Virus record (IMG/VR): IMGVR_UViG_3300025853_000316
Coordinates: 1-34,297 of that record
Strand: one strand, 5' to 3'
Length of the DNA: 34,297 nucleotides
Origin: a virus
Shown piece by piece: positions 14,028 through 22,040 of this stretch. The position numbers were made by a program, and so were the translations under genes. The stretch's first letter is position 1; every line of letters begins with the position of its first letter. Under the pieces are notes generated by a model. The model ran no database searches. It saw only the letters and a program-made list of their open reading frames with translations, and was not told the DNA's origin.

Positions 14028-16087
14028 TGTTCGACGCTCCCGGACTGGAATATATCGAACCCGCTAGGCTGATCGACAGCAAGCTCAGCCCAAGGAATGA
14101 TGAAAGGGTTGTTATTTGTATCGAAAATAGCATTACCATTTTGGTCAACAAACAAAATACCATCCCCGTCAGGGCTTGTTATAGGCGTAGGCCTCAACGC
14201 AGATAGATAAACCTCCTCTCTGTCTTCAGGGTTTACAACTTGGCTAGACTCCGGGACTCTTAAATTAAACTCCCCCGCCTTGATTCGATCTAAGGCATTA
14301 TCTATCCCTAACTCAACATTATCAGCATTTACCTTAGCCGGTACTCTATAAGTATCTTTAAACGTAAATCGAGAATCTAAAACATCAGCCTTTGCTTGAT
14401 TTATGGCGTCGCCAGTATCATCAAATACACCATCAGCCATGTATTTCATTGATAGAGTTTCTATGGCTGTTTTATGCTGGATAAAAGCCGCCTCAGCTCC
14501 TGGTTGCCCTCTCAGAGTGCTCTGAAAGTCTTCAAGCTCCTCTATTGTATCGGCCTTTATATCCTTAAAATTATCATCCCCTATAACCTCTTTATAGGTT
14601 TTCTGCGGTAATGATAACGCCTCACTTAGCCTTACAGCCTCAGGCCCAAAATCCATGCCAGCCAGTACGCGAAGCCCGGCACCCATTTTAATATTACTTT
14701 GTAACTGCCTCTGAACCGCTGTCCACTCTGAGCCGAAAGCTGTTTTCATGGAATCGATTTGTAACACCACATTTTTGCCGCCTTGGCTGAAGTCATTCAA
14801 CACTGAAGCAAAGTTGTTCTCTAACTCCTTTGGAAGTAATTGCACACCAGCGGGTTTTACACCCAAGTCCTCTTGAGATGTTCTCTGTATAGCCGAGAAT
14901 TCTTGTGCAGCCTGATTTATTGCTGCTTGATCACCGGACTGAAGCGCATTAGTTAGACTTTTAAATGAATCTTTTGCTAGGTCGCTGTTATTAATTACAT
15001 ACTTCGAAGGATCTTCAGCAATAGCCTTATTTCTAACTTTGATAGCCCCATCGAGAATAGCTAACTGCCTGGACTCGCGACGAAACTCCTCTTGGCCTTC
15101 AGGCGTCTCTCGCTCCACTATGGCCGCCAGCTCTTTAGTGCTGGCTGTTTTGATCTCATTTAAAGTATTGCCGAAGTCGCGAGCATCCTTTATTTGCTCA
15201 TTTATTGCGCCGCCCTGCTCACCAAACACAGCAGAAACATTGGTCGGACTAAACTTCTCTGATAAATCTTCGCTATCCTTGCCTGATGATAGAAACGCCA
15301 CATAATCATCAAGCGCTGAAGCAAATTGTTTCTTTTGAGCTGCGCCTCTCTGTTTTATATCAAGCTCGGCTGCTGACATAATCCGGCCCAACGTATTAGC
15401 GTCTGTAAGCTGATCCCACTTCCCATCCTTAATCTCAGAGATTACAGAAACGGAATCACCAGATTTAATGCGCCCACCTAATGAGCTGGATACGATTTGA
15501 TTAAAGGTAGACGTCCTTAGCTTGTCGATATCAACAACACCCCCGGCAGTCTCTTCAAGGCCAACAATAGCAGCCTCAGCCCTTGCCACCGCTTCAGGCA
15601 CACTGGTTCGTCCGGCTAATACTTCGGATTGAATATCATCTAAACCGCTTTGCGCAGAGTTAACCCGTCGCTGTACGTTTAAGTTTGACTGGTGGCGTGT
15701 ATACCCGGGAAAGAACTTGCGACTAAAAGCGTTATCAGCCTGCGATAAAAACTCTTGCCGCGCCTCATCGCTTGGGGCAAGCTCCGCAATCTCATCAACC
15801 CGAGACTGATAATCAGCCTGCAAATTCTCAAGATCAACATCAGCACCGCGAGTTTCAATATCTGCCAGCCGTTCTGACTCTTCGCGCAGCAATCTATTAG
15901 TGGACTCGGTTAAAAATGCCGCGTCGTCTGCGTCTTTCTGTTGCTTGATAAATTGATTAGCAGCCTGCCCCACTTGCCCAGCAACCTGACCAACAGCACG
16001 ACTAACAGCAGTAGCAGCCGCCAAACTTGGAGCCGTACCCCTGGCACGATCCTGAAATGAACGAGTTAACGTTGGGATTTGCGGCAT
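14024..16087 (-). CDS. Internal virion core protein (687 aa)
   Basis: The opening MPQIPTLTRSFQDRARGT is typical of T7 gp15-like and other podovirus internal proteins, followed by long helical stretches rich in Ala, Gln, Glu and Asp. The C-terminal part holds an Asp/Asn-rich loop (SPDGDGILFVDQNGNAIFD), which could bind calcium. No catalytic motif was recognised. It lies between the gp14-like protein and the 440-residue protein in an unbroken late operon. Its start abuts the preceding stop by one shared base. Confidence 0.7.
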   Translation of the reverse strand: MPQIPTLTRSFQDRARGTAPSLAAATAVSRAVGQVAGQVGQAANQFIKQQKDADDAAFLTESTNRLLREESERLADIETRGADVDLENLQADYQSRVDEIAELAPSDEARQEFLSQADNAFSRKFFPGYTRHQSNLNVQRRVNSAQSGLDDIQSEVLAGRTSVPEAVARAEAAIVGLEETAGGVVDIDKLRTSTFNQIVSSSLGGRIKSGDSVSVISEIKDGKWDQLTDANTLGRIMSAAELDIKQRGAAQKKQFASALDDYVAFLSSGKDSEDLSEKFSPTNVSAVFGEQGGAINEQIKDARDFGNTLNEIKTASTKELAAIVERETPEGQEEFRRESRQLAILDGAIKVRNKAIAEDPSKYVINNSDLAKDSFKSLTNALQSGDQAAINQAAQEFSAIQRTSQEDLGVKPAGVQLLPKELENNFASVLNDFSQGGKNVVLQIDSMKTAFGSEWTAVQRQLQSNIKMGAGLRVLAGMDFGPEAVRLSEALSLPQKTYKEVIGDDNFKDIKADTIEELEDFQSTLRGQPGAEAAFIQHKTAIETLSMKYMADGVFDDTGDAINQAKADVLDSRFTFKDTYRVPAKVNADNVELGIDNALDRIKAGEFNLRVPESSQVVNPEDREEVYLSALRPTPITSPDGDGILFVDQNGNAIFDTNNNPFIIPWAELAVDQPSGFDIFQSGSVEQ

Positions 16088-16536
16088 TATCGACCCCCAA
16101 AACCAGTAAGCAGAGTCCCGACAGCGCCAACTCGGCCGGCCTTTTGCGCTTGTTTGCCTTCAAATAGACGGGCTTGACTTCCGGCAGCAGCGCCAAACTG
16201 GATGTTTAGCGCCTCCTCTTCGGCCTCTTGTGCGGTCTGTTTCATGACCTCAAGCACCGAGCCAGTACGCCGGACGCCCGACTTAGCAAAGCCTGTTTTC
16301 TGCCTCGCCAATGTGCGCTGTTTTTCTCTATCCAGCGCCTGAAGATCTAAGTCTTTCTGACGCTGGATTAAATCAGACTCTTGCTTGGCAACATCTAAAG
16401 CCGCATCGCCAGCTTGAAGTTGAGCGCCTGCTTGAATGATAGGCGCAGCTACGGAAGCAACATTAGCAACTGTAGAGCCAATGCTTGATGCGCTAGAAAA
16501 TATATCTGCAATTGCCTTACCACACATATCAGTCAT
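16087..16536 (-). CDS. Internal virion protein, T7 gp14-like (149 aa)
   Basis: This small protein has a cysteine near the start (MTDMCGKA), a Ser/Ala-rich hydrophobic N-terminal segment (about 10-40), a basic coiled coil (about 55-85) and the motif SGVRRTGSVLEV, which is characteristic of the gp14-like internal virion family in podoviruses. In T7, gp14 forms the outer-membrane part of the ejection channel. The gene lies right after the tail nozzle gene and overlaps it by eight bases, as in related genomes. Confidence 0.75.
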   Translation of the reverse strand: MTDMCGKAIADIFSSASSIGSTVANVASVAAPIIQAGAQLQAGDAALDVAKQESDLIQRQKDLDLQALDREKQRTLARQKTGFAKSGVRRTGSVLEVMKQTAQEAEEEALNIQFGAAAGSQARLFEGKQAQKAGRVGAVGTLLTGFGGR

Positions 16537-18571
16537 TCGTCCTTAGCTTCGGCATTATCGCCAGAACCGTCATAGGTAGCGGCTGATCCTGCCTAATAAA
16601 TATTCTGCCTTCTGTTTCATATCCTGAATTAAAGGCAATCTTTTTGTCACCAGTGAACCGGGGCGGTGCTTGGTTCATTTCATCCGCAGAGGTTCTGAAA
16701 GGTATTATATCAAGCTTATCGGCATTCGGCCCAACCTGCGCCCCCAATGTGTCAAAGAAGCGGATGGATATATCGCTGATGCGCTTTATCTTCCCCTGCG
16801 CCGTTCCGTTAGCCGACCCCGCCTCTATCCTCATCGTCTCCAAATCAGACACATAACCAAGACCGACGCTTATTTTTGACGCCGGAGTAGTTAGTGTTAC
16901 AGACCCATTATTAACAACCTGATCCGGCAGCACAGCCCCGTCCGCAAGTATTTGAACAGTCTCGCCTTCAAGGTGAGCCAGCCCACTAACAAAAGTTTCT
17001 GCAGGGCCAGAATAAAAAACGCCAGAGTCCACAAAGTAGTCATCGCCGTCAACAGGGTTTATATTGTCGCGGCCCTTCTCGATTATCTCTATCTGCCTCT
17101 GCACACCGCCATCAACGAAGCGTTTAACAGATAGCCACACCTCATCTCTGTCGCTGCCAGGAATTACACCGACGCTTTCTACCTGCGCCGTTGCGCCCTG
17201 TGCATCACTTACACCACCAAGCGTATGTCGATGCCAGCCAATAACCTCCTGATCTCGCTCAAAGGTGACGCCAATCAATGCGCCGTCCTCGCGAACCATC
17301 CACACAATGGAGTCAGGCTCTCTCTGATAATCCATCTCAACAATACCTTTCCCGGTAATATGCTCAGATAGCAGGGTTAAATCAGGGGCTATATACGTGT
17401 CAGATTCGAACTGGTAGATAAACTGTCTTAGCTTTCGGCCAGTACGTTGAAGGAATAGCACGACACCATTGGATCTAACAGGCTGCACATATGCGCCACC
17501 GTACTCAGACTGGCGCACAATCTTAACGTTTGTCGGCGTAATAGCCTCATCCCGGGTTGATGCAGACATTAAGAACTCTCCGCCAACAGTCCCGATAGTT
17601 AATGACTTACCAGGCGACAGCCAGCGAATAGCGTTTACCTGATCCGAAGCAATCGTGTAAATAAACGAATCTGACGCCTCTACACCTATACTGAAGTCGT
17701 TATATATCCCTGACTGAGACCCCCATATTGTTTGCGGGTCTAATGGAGTTCCGGCGTAACAAATCCGGTCTTCATAGAATGCCGCCGTTGCTGGGTATCC
17801 AGTGGTCTCGCTAAACGCACCTAGCCGCCAAGTTTTCTCGGCACCCACAGACACAAAATCATCCTTTACAAGCGCGGTCACTGAAGTGGCTGATCCGAAA
17901 ACGGTTATTTCCGCATATCCAAAGTCTGCGCCCTCGTCAATACGAACTAGTCGGCCCACGTCAGTAGAAACAAATACGTCAGCCGATGCGGTGATGGTTA
18001 TTGTGCCCGTCGTCCCGCTAGGGTTTAAAGTCGTATCTGTGGTGTTCTCATCAAGCCAGGGGCCGTTTACAAACTCCTCATCATCCAAGCTGAACGAATC
18101 AACAGCAGTGCGGGATAGCTTTGCTGGCGGATGATTAGGGTGCACGATGTAAAGAATGTCGGCGGATTGTATGAACTGAATTTCGAATAATTCAGATTCA
18201 AGATATGTAGTTGCCAGCTCAACGGCATTAGCTACCTGAGAAAAGCCATTAGAAAACCCATTGGAGAAGCCGCCACCACCAATCAGCGCCCGGTCACGAT
18301 AAAACCGAATATAGTTCTCGCCAAACTCAAGCATATACGCCTGCTCAACAGAGAACTGAAAAGGGATTAAGCGAATCTTTTTATCATTCGTCTTGGCGTT
18401 TGATATATGCAGAGTACCGCCGCGCCGGGTTGCGCCACCGTGGGTATGAATAATCATATCCTTTAACGTGCGAACACCGTTGTAATACTTCGATATATCC
18501 ACTCGCCCCTCTAATCGAGGAGACAACTCACCGGCCGTAAAGTTTGTTTGTATTGCTGCAGCTCTTGGCAT
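16529..18571 (-). CDS. Tail tubular protein B (nozzle, gp12-like)
   Basis: The N-terminus (MPRAAAIQTNFTAGELSPRLEGRVDISKYYNG, followed by GGATRRGGT) is the hallmark of podovirus gp12-like nozzle proteins, and its length of 680 residues is close to the usual size. The protein is beta-rich. It should form the distal tail tube and fibre-binding platform. It follows the gp11-like adaptor by two bases, with GAGG before the ATG. Confidence 0.92.
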   Translation of the reverse strand: MPRAAAIQTNFTAGELSPRLEGRVDISKYYNGVRTLKDMIIHTHGGATRRGGTLHISNAKTNDKKIRLIPFQFSVEQAYMLEFGENYIRFYRDRALIGGGGFSNGFSNGFSQVANAVELATTYLESELFEIQFIQSADILYIVHPNHPPAKLSRTAVDSFSLDDEEFVNGPWLDENTTDTTLNPSGTTGTITITASADVFVSTDVGRLVRIDEGADFGYAEITVFGSATSVTALVKDDFVSVGAEKTWRLGAFSETTGYPATAAFYEDRICYAGTPLDPQTIWGSQSGIYNDFSIGVEASDSFIYTIASDQVNAIRWLSPGKSLTIGTVGGEFLMSASTRDEAITPTNVKIVRQSEYGGAYVQPVRSNGVVLFLQRTGRKLRQFIYQFESDTYIAPDLTLLSEHITGKGIVEMDYQREPDSIVWMVREDGALIGVTFERDQEVIGWHRHTLGGVSDAQGATAQVESVGVIPGSDRDEVWLSVKRFVDGGVQRQIEIIEKGRDNINPVDGDDYFVDSGVFYSGPAETFVSGLAHLEGETVQILADGAVLPDQVVNNGSVTLTTPASKISVGLGYVSDLETMRIEAGSANGTAQGKIKRISDISIRFFDTLGAQVGPNADKLDIIPFRTSADEMNQAPPRFTGDKKIAFNSGYETEGRIFIRQDQPLPMTVLAIMPKLRTND

Positions 18572-18573
18572 AC

Positions 18574-19131
18574 TTATAGCCTCGTATTAAGCCACTGGTC
18601 AGCTTCAACGCTGCGCGGCACACCTTCCTGCCCATCCATTGAGCGTGCCTGCCTGATACGGCTCAAGGCCTTCTGCTCCATGATCTGGACTAGCTGAGTG
18701 TTATCGGCAAGATTGTAAGCTAAATACGCACCAATGCGATCCGAAAGCGCCTCGACAAACAGAGAATCAAACATGGTTGTATCTTCAACGCGGGAAATAT
18801 ACTCAATCTTCACTGAGTCGGAGTTAACCAGCAGGGATTTACCCTCGATGCGATACGGCGAAAGGTCGTCATCAGTGCGCAAAACCTTCAAGCAGTCAGA
18901 AGGAAGCTGAAACTGCGCATCAAATTCAAAGATTGGATCAGTGGTTAACCGGGCAAGCTGAGCGCGCTTTATCGCAAAATTCCACGGATGCTCTCTAAGC
19001 ATCGTATCGCGCAAGTCAGCATAGATTTGATTGCATAACCTGGCGGCTTTTGAGTTCTCAGTGAGATCGATAATCGTGTCTTCACCAATCTTGATCAGCG
19101 CCTTGTTACATATGTCTACTGTAGAGGCCAT
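18574..19131 (-). CDS. Tail tubular protein A (adaptor, gp11-like)
   Basis: The 185-residue protein matches gp11-like adaptors: MASTVDICNKALIKIGEDTI at the start, the LREHPWNFAIKRAQL block (about 45-59) and the C-terminal helix VEALSDRIGAYLAYNLADN. These form a dodecameric ring under the portal. It is the first gene after the UUCG-loop terminator at 19144-19163, so part of its transcription is probably read-through. A GGGTGA ribosome site precedes the ATG. Confidence 0.92.
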   Translation of the reverse strand: MASTVDICNKALIKIGEDTIIDLTENSKAARLCNQIYADLRDTMLREHPWNFAIKRAQLARLTTDPIFEFDAQFQLPSDCLKVLRTDDDLSPYRIEGKSLLVNSDSVKIEYISRVEDTTMFDSLFVEALSDRIGAYLAYNLADNTQLVQIMEQKALSRIRQARSMDGQEGVPRSVEADQWLNTRL

Positions 19132-19143
19132 TTATCACCCATT

Positions 19144-19163
19144 AAAAAAGGGGCCGAAGCCCC
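19144..19163 (-). terminator. UUCG-loop intrinsic terminator after the capsid block
   Basis: In the leftward RNA the sequence is GGGGC-UUCG-GCCCC followed by six U (plus-strand A-run 19144-19149). The stem is perfect and capped by the extra-stable UUCG tetraloop. It sits between the head accessory gene and the tail adaptor gene, so it would lower tail gene expression relative to capsid. Confidence 0.93.
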
Positions 19164-19207
19164 TCCCGCCCGAAGGCTAACCAGCGGTAAGGGGCCGCAG
19201 GGTTCTG

Positions 19208-19711
19208 TTAATCGAGAGTGTAAAACAGCTCGATTGTCATCGTTCCGCCAACGTTAACATCAGCATCCGCCAGCGTAATCTTGATATCAAGATCCGCTTT
19301 AGGGTCTTCTGTCTGGCCGTTGACATGCTCCCATAGACGCTTGCCGTAGTTGGCAATATCCTTGATTACAGCAGTGTCAGTCACTGTTGCAGCGTCAATG
19401 CCATCATTCAGCGCGTCCGGGTCGTCAGTGATATTTGTCTTGCCGGTGCGGTTGAACACACCGATATCCAGAGTTGGAGCGCCAGCCGATGCCAGATCAT
19501 CTGTATAAAGCTTAGACGCACCTAAGATACGCGCATTAGATGGCAAACGAGCCATCAGGTATGTGGAGGTTGCAGAGTCAGCCGCACCGACCTCCACTGT
19601 TTCCACCCATGAGCGTACAGCGCCGTCACCGATGCCAGGGCCGCCTAGCTCAACGGGATCTGCCGCAAGGCCGGTCATAATCAGTGAGCCGTTCAAGTTT
19701 ACAATAGCCAT
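19208..19711 (-). CDS. Head-associated structural protein (167 aa)
   Basis: The protein is acidic and beta-rich (SWVETVEVGAADSATSTYLMARLPSNARILGASKLYTDD), with a terminal strand TMTIELFYTLD. It has the usual look and place of a head decoration or accessory protein encoded just after the major capsid protein in podoviruses. A full AGGAGG ribosome site suggests abundant translation. The exact family was not identified. It lies upstream of the UUCG terminator, so it shares the capsid gene's high transcription. Confidence 0.65.
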   Translation of the reverse strand: MAIVNLNGSLIMTGLAADPVELGGPGIGDGAVRSWVETVEVGAADSATSTYLMARLPSNARILGASKLYTDDLASAGAPTLDIGVFNRTGKTNITDDPDALNDGIDAATVTDTAVIKDIANYGKRLWEHVNGQTEDPKADLDIKITLADADVNVGGTMTIELFYTLD

Positions 19712-19726
19712 CTTTATGACCTCCTA

Positions 19727-20590
19727 TTAAGCTTCAGAACAAGCGATTTCAACAACTTTGTCTTCTTCCATGCGGGTTGCGCCGAAGTCTTCGGAACGGA
19801 ATACCTGCACAGAGTAAGACTTATCAGGCCGCTCAGTAACTCGTGTAATATTGTTAGTGCCCTGAGCCAGCAACAGGCCGTCTTCAGCCCATGCAATAAC
19901 CTGACGGTCACCGCTACCGTCGGTAGTCAGTCGCTCAGTACGAACAAACATGAAGCCCATGTATTCGTTAATCTTGCCTTCAACCAGTGCTTTCACGGTG
20001 TTGAAATCTGAACTGGTGATTTCGGTAGATTCCAGCAAGTCTGTCAGCTGCTTAGACGTGATTGCCATATAGCGACGGATATCAGGGTCTACATCATTGC
20101 CGTTCAGGATCTCAGCCGCAGAACGCAGCTTATCAATGGTCAGGCCGGTACCGCCAACAGGAACCTTTTGACTAGAAGGCAGAACAACGTTAGTTGTACC
20201 TTTCTTGCCGGTACGCGCAGTACCCAGAGCCGCTTCAATGATAATATCATCACGGCTACGGTTCATTGCCATCATGGCAGACCTGGCATAGGTAGAGGTT
20301 GGGTCGATCAGCATCCGCACCTTATCCGCCTGGTCAATCAGGTCAGCCCACTCAAAGGTGGACATAGTGACTGCACGGCGAGCGTGTGGAGTGTCAACGC
20401 GTGGAGTATCGGAGTGGCGAGAGGTACGCTCGATTGCTGCAGTAGCACCAACCTGCTCATAAAAACCAGTCTCACCGGTTTGTGATTCCATCCGCAATTT
20501 ATTCATGAAGCGGCAATCTTTCTGCTGTGACAGCAGGTCGATGTTTGCACCGAATTGGTTTACAAACGCCGTGGTAATTTCAAAGCTCAT
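19727..20590 (-). CDS. Major capsid protein
   Basis: The start at 20590 (MSFEITTAFVNQFGANIDLLSQQ) has AAGGGG six bases upstream; the longer frame from 20611 runs through that site. The 287-residue product is the major capsid protein by its position between scaffold and tail adaptor. It also fits the P22-coat-like podovirus pattern of an N-terminal helix, a mixed alpha/beta body (TRTSRHSDTPRVDTPHARRA loop, DLIDQADKVRMLIDPTS) and a C-terminal SYSVQVFRSEDFGATRMEE strand set. It should adopt the HK97 fold. The 188-bp leader contains a stable RNA hairpin. Confidence 0.85.
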   Translation of the reverse strand: MSFEITTAFVNQFGANIDLLSQQKDCRFMNKLRMESQTGETGFYEQVGATAAIERTSRHSDTPRVDTPHARRAVTMSTFEWADLIDQADKVRMLIDPTSTYARSAMMAMNRSRDDIIIEAALGTARTGKKGTTNVVLPSSQKVPVGGTGLTIDKLRSAAEILNGNDVDPDIRRYMAITSKQLTDLLESTEITSSDFNTVKALVEGKINEYMGFMFVRTERLTTDGSGDRQVIAWAEDGLLLAQGTNNITRVTERPDKSYSVQVFRSEDFGATRMEEDKVVEIACSEA

Positions 20591-20710
20591 AACAAGCCCC
20601 TTATTAAACAAAAGTTAAGTTTTGTCTAGCTTGCGGGGTTGTCGTTTCCGGTCCCTTATCACTAGATGTATCAGCAAAAGGTTCCGGCCCTGAAAGGGTT
20701 GTCGGAGGGT

Positions 20711-20747
20711 AGTGGCTAAGGGCGACAGCATGAAGCCCCCAACCACT
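20711..20747 (-). other. Stable RNA hairpin in the capsid gene leader
   Basis: In the leftward RNA AGUGGUUGGGGGC pairs with GCCCUUAGCCACU over 13 continuous pairs (three of them G-U), around an 11-base loop. On the plus strand three of the same positions are mismatches, which indicates selection on the leftward RNA. No U-tract follows. It may be an RNA processing or stability element between the scaffold and capsid messages. Confidence 0.6.
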
Positions 20748-20778
20748 GATTGACAGTATAGCGCTATCTCAGAAAGGT

Positions 20779-21609
20779 TCAACCGTACTGCAGCTTAAAT
20801 GAGTCCTGCACACGGCGCATAATTTGCTGGTGCTCGGGGTGGCGTTTATCCATATACGCAGGATGAGCCATTAAGCTATTGCGCTCGTCTTCAATCTCTT
20901 GCGGCGTCTTAGCTTGCTCAGAGCCTACACCCTCAAGCTTACCGCTTTCCATCATAGACTTGCCGATATTACCAAACATGCGAGCCAATACAGGATGGTC
21001 TGCCAGCTTAACGCCATTGACTGTATTCTCTTGCAGGAACTTAACATCTGCCTCGCTGGCAAACTCAGTTACAGCCCGGTTAGCGATCTGCACATTCTGC
21101 TCAAACGCATTGCCCCACTCAGCTTTAAGCGCTGCAATCTGCTCGTTAGTGGCCGCCTCAGTTGCTCCGGCCTGAGCCTCACCCCGTGCTTGCTGATCAG
21201 AGAAGTACCAGTCGGTTAACTTCGACATTTGCTGCTGATTAAGGCCGACGCTATGCGCAATATCCTTAAACGCACCCTGGGCTTGCTCATCAATTTCGAA
21301 GCCTTCCGGAGCTGAAATCTCATAGGCTGCCGCTTCTTCAGGACGGCCAAGGCGAGCATATGTGTTTGACCAATCATCATCAGTCTGCGGCATTGGAATC
21401 TTGTCAGCACCGATTAAACGCTGGGCGTTCTGCCAGGACTTAGCCATAGTTTCGACAGAATCAAACTTGGTAATATTCTGGTCTTCGCGCATCTCTTGCG
21501 GCAGAGAGTCATACCAGTTGCCACCCTCGGCTGGAGCCTCTGCAACTGGCGCGCCGCCGCCCGCTTCGCCTGGTTCATCGTTCATCAATACAAATTTAAA
21601 TCGGTTCAT
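20779..21609 (-). CDS. Capsid assembly scaffolding protein
   Basis: The 276-residue protein is acidic and Ala/Glu/Gln-rich, with an unstructured N-terminus (GEAGGGAPVAEAPAEGG). A central block (WYDSLPQEMREDQNITKFDS...LIGADKIPMPQTDDDW) follows, seen in many podovirus scaffolds, and then a helical C-terminus with basic residues (RRVQDSFKLQYG) that may touch the coat protein. It lies directly upstream of the capsid gene. An alternative start at M9 is possible. Confidence 0.85.
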   Translation of the reverse strand: MNRFKFVLMNDEPGEAGGGAPVAEAPAEGGNWYDSLPQEMREDQNITKFDSVETMAKSWQNAQRLIGADKIPMPQTDDDWSNTYARLGRPEEAAAYEISAPEGFEIDEQAQGAFKDIAHSVGLNQQQMSKLTDWYFSDQQARGEAQAGATEAATNEQIAALKAEWGNAFEQNVQIANRAVTEFASEADVKFLQENTVNGVKLADHPVLARMFGNIGKSMMESGKLEGVGSEQAKTPQEIEDERNSLMAHPAYMDKRHPEHQQIMRRVQDSFKLQYG

Positions 21610-21854
21610 TGCTTAGCCCCTTCTGCTGTTTCAATGAAGTTTTTTTCATTCCAGTTTAATTTCTGGAGGATGGTCATGCCGGCGTCGCGCCGACCCTCAC
21701 GGATCAGCACGGCGTTAGTCTCAATAGAGCCGGTCAGCGGCTCAAGCACATGACAGTAAGCAAGAATATCCTCTAGCACTCGCTGACCCTGCTCAGTGCC
21801 AAACACTTGTTTATAGTCGATATGCAGCTGCTGCTCTGCTGTTTTATTTGGCAT
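21606..21854 (-). CDS. Bbp19-like small phage protein (82 aa)
   Basis: The start at 21854 (MPNKTAEQQLHIDYKQVFG) overlaps the preceding stop by 11 bases, with AAGG upstream. The FGTEQGQRVLEDILAYCHV and EGRRDAGMTILQKL blocks are typical of Bbp19-type proteins, which occur between portal and scaffold genes in many podoviruses. The function is not established; a structural or assembly role is likely from position. The ATGA-type overlap with the scaffold gene indicates coupled translation. Confidence 0.75.
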   Translation of the reverse strand: MPNKTAEQQLHIDYKQVFGTEQGQRVLEDILAYCHVLEPLTGSIETNAVLIREGRRDAGMTILQKLNWNEKNFIETAEGAKQ

Positions 21855-22038
21855 TTCGAGCCGCCTTCTTTGGCTTTTCTTCAACCGGCTTAGCCAGCTC
21901 GATAGTCGGCGCTAAATACTCTACATGACGTTCTGAGCATTTTAGCTGATTACAGCGAACCATAGTGTTTTCTTTGTGATACTGCATAAGGCTGCCGCAT
22001 TCGCCGCAATGAATCTGAGCTTGAATAATTGCTTTCAT
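21844..22038 (-). CDS. Small zinc-ribbon-like protein (64 aa)
   Basis: Cysteines are arranged as C11-x2-C14 and C29-x4-C34 (HCGECGSLM and VRCNQLKCSE), compatible with one zinc site, followed by a lysine-rich tail (EEKPKKAARNAK). It lies between the portal and the Bbp19-like gene, two bases after the portal stop. Its function is unknown. A short zinc ribbon with a basic tail would suit nucleic-acid or head protein contact; this is inference. Confidence 0.7.
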   Translation of the reverse strand: MKAIIQAQIHCGECGSLMQYHKENTMVRCNQLKCSERHVEYLAPTIELAKPVEEKPKKAARNAK

Positions 22039-22040
22039 GA

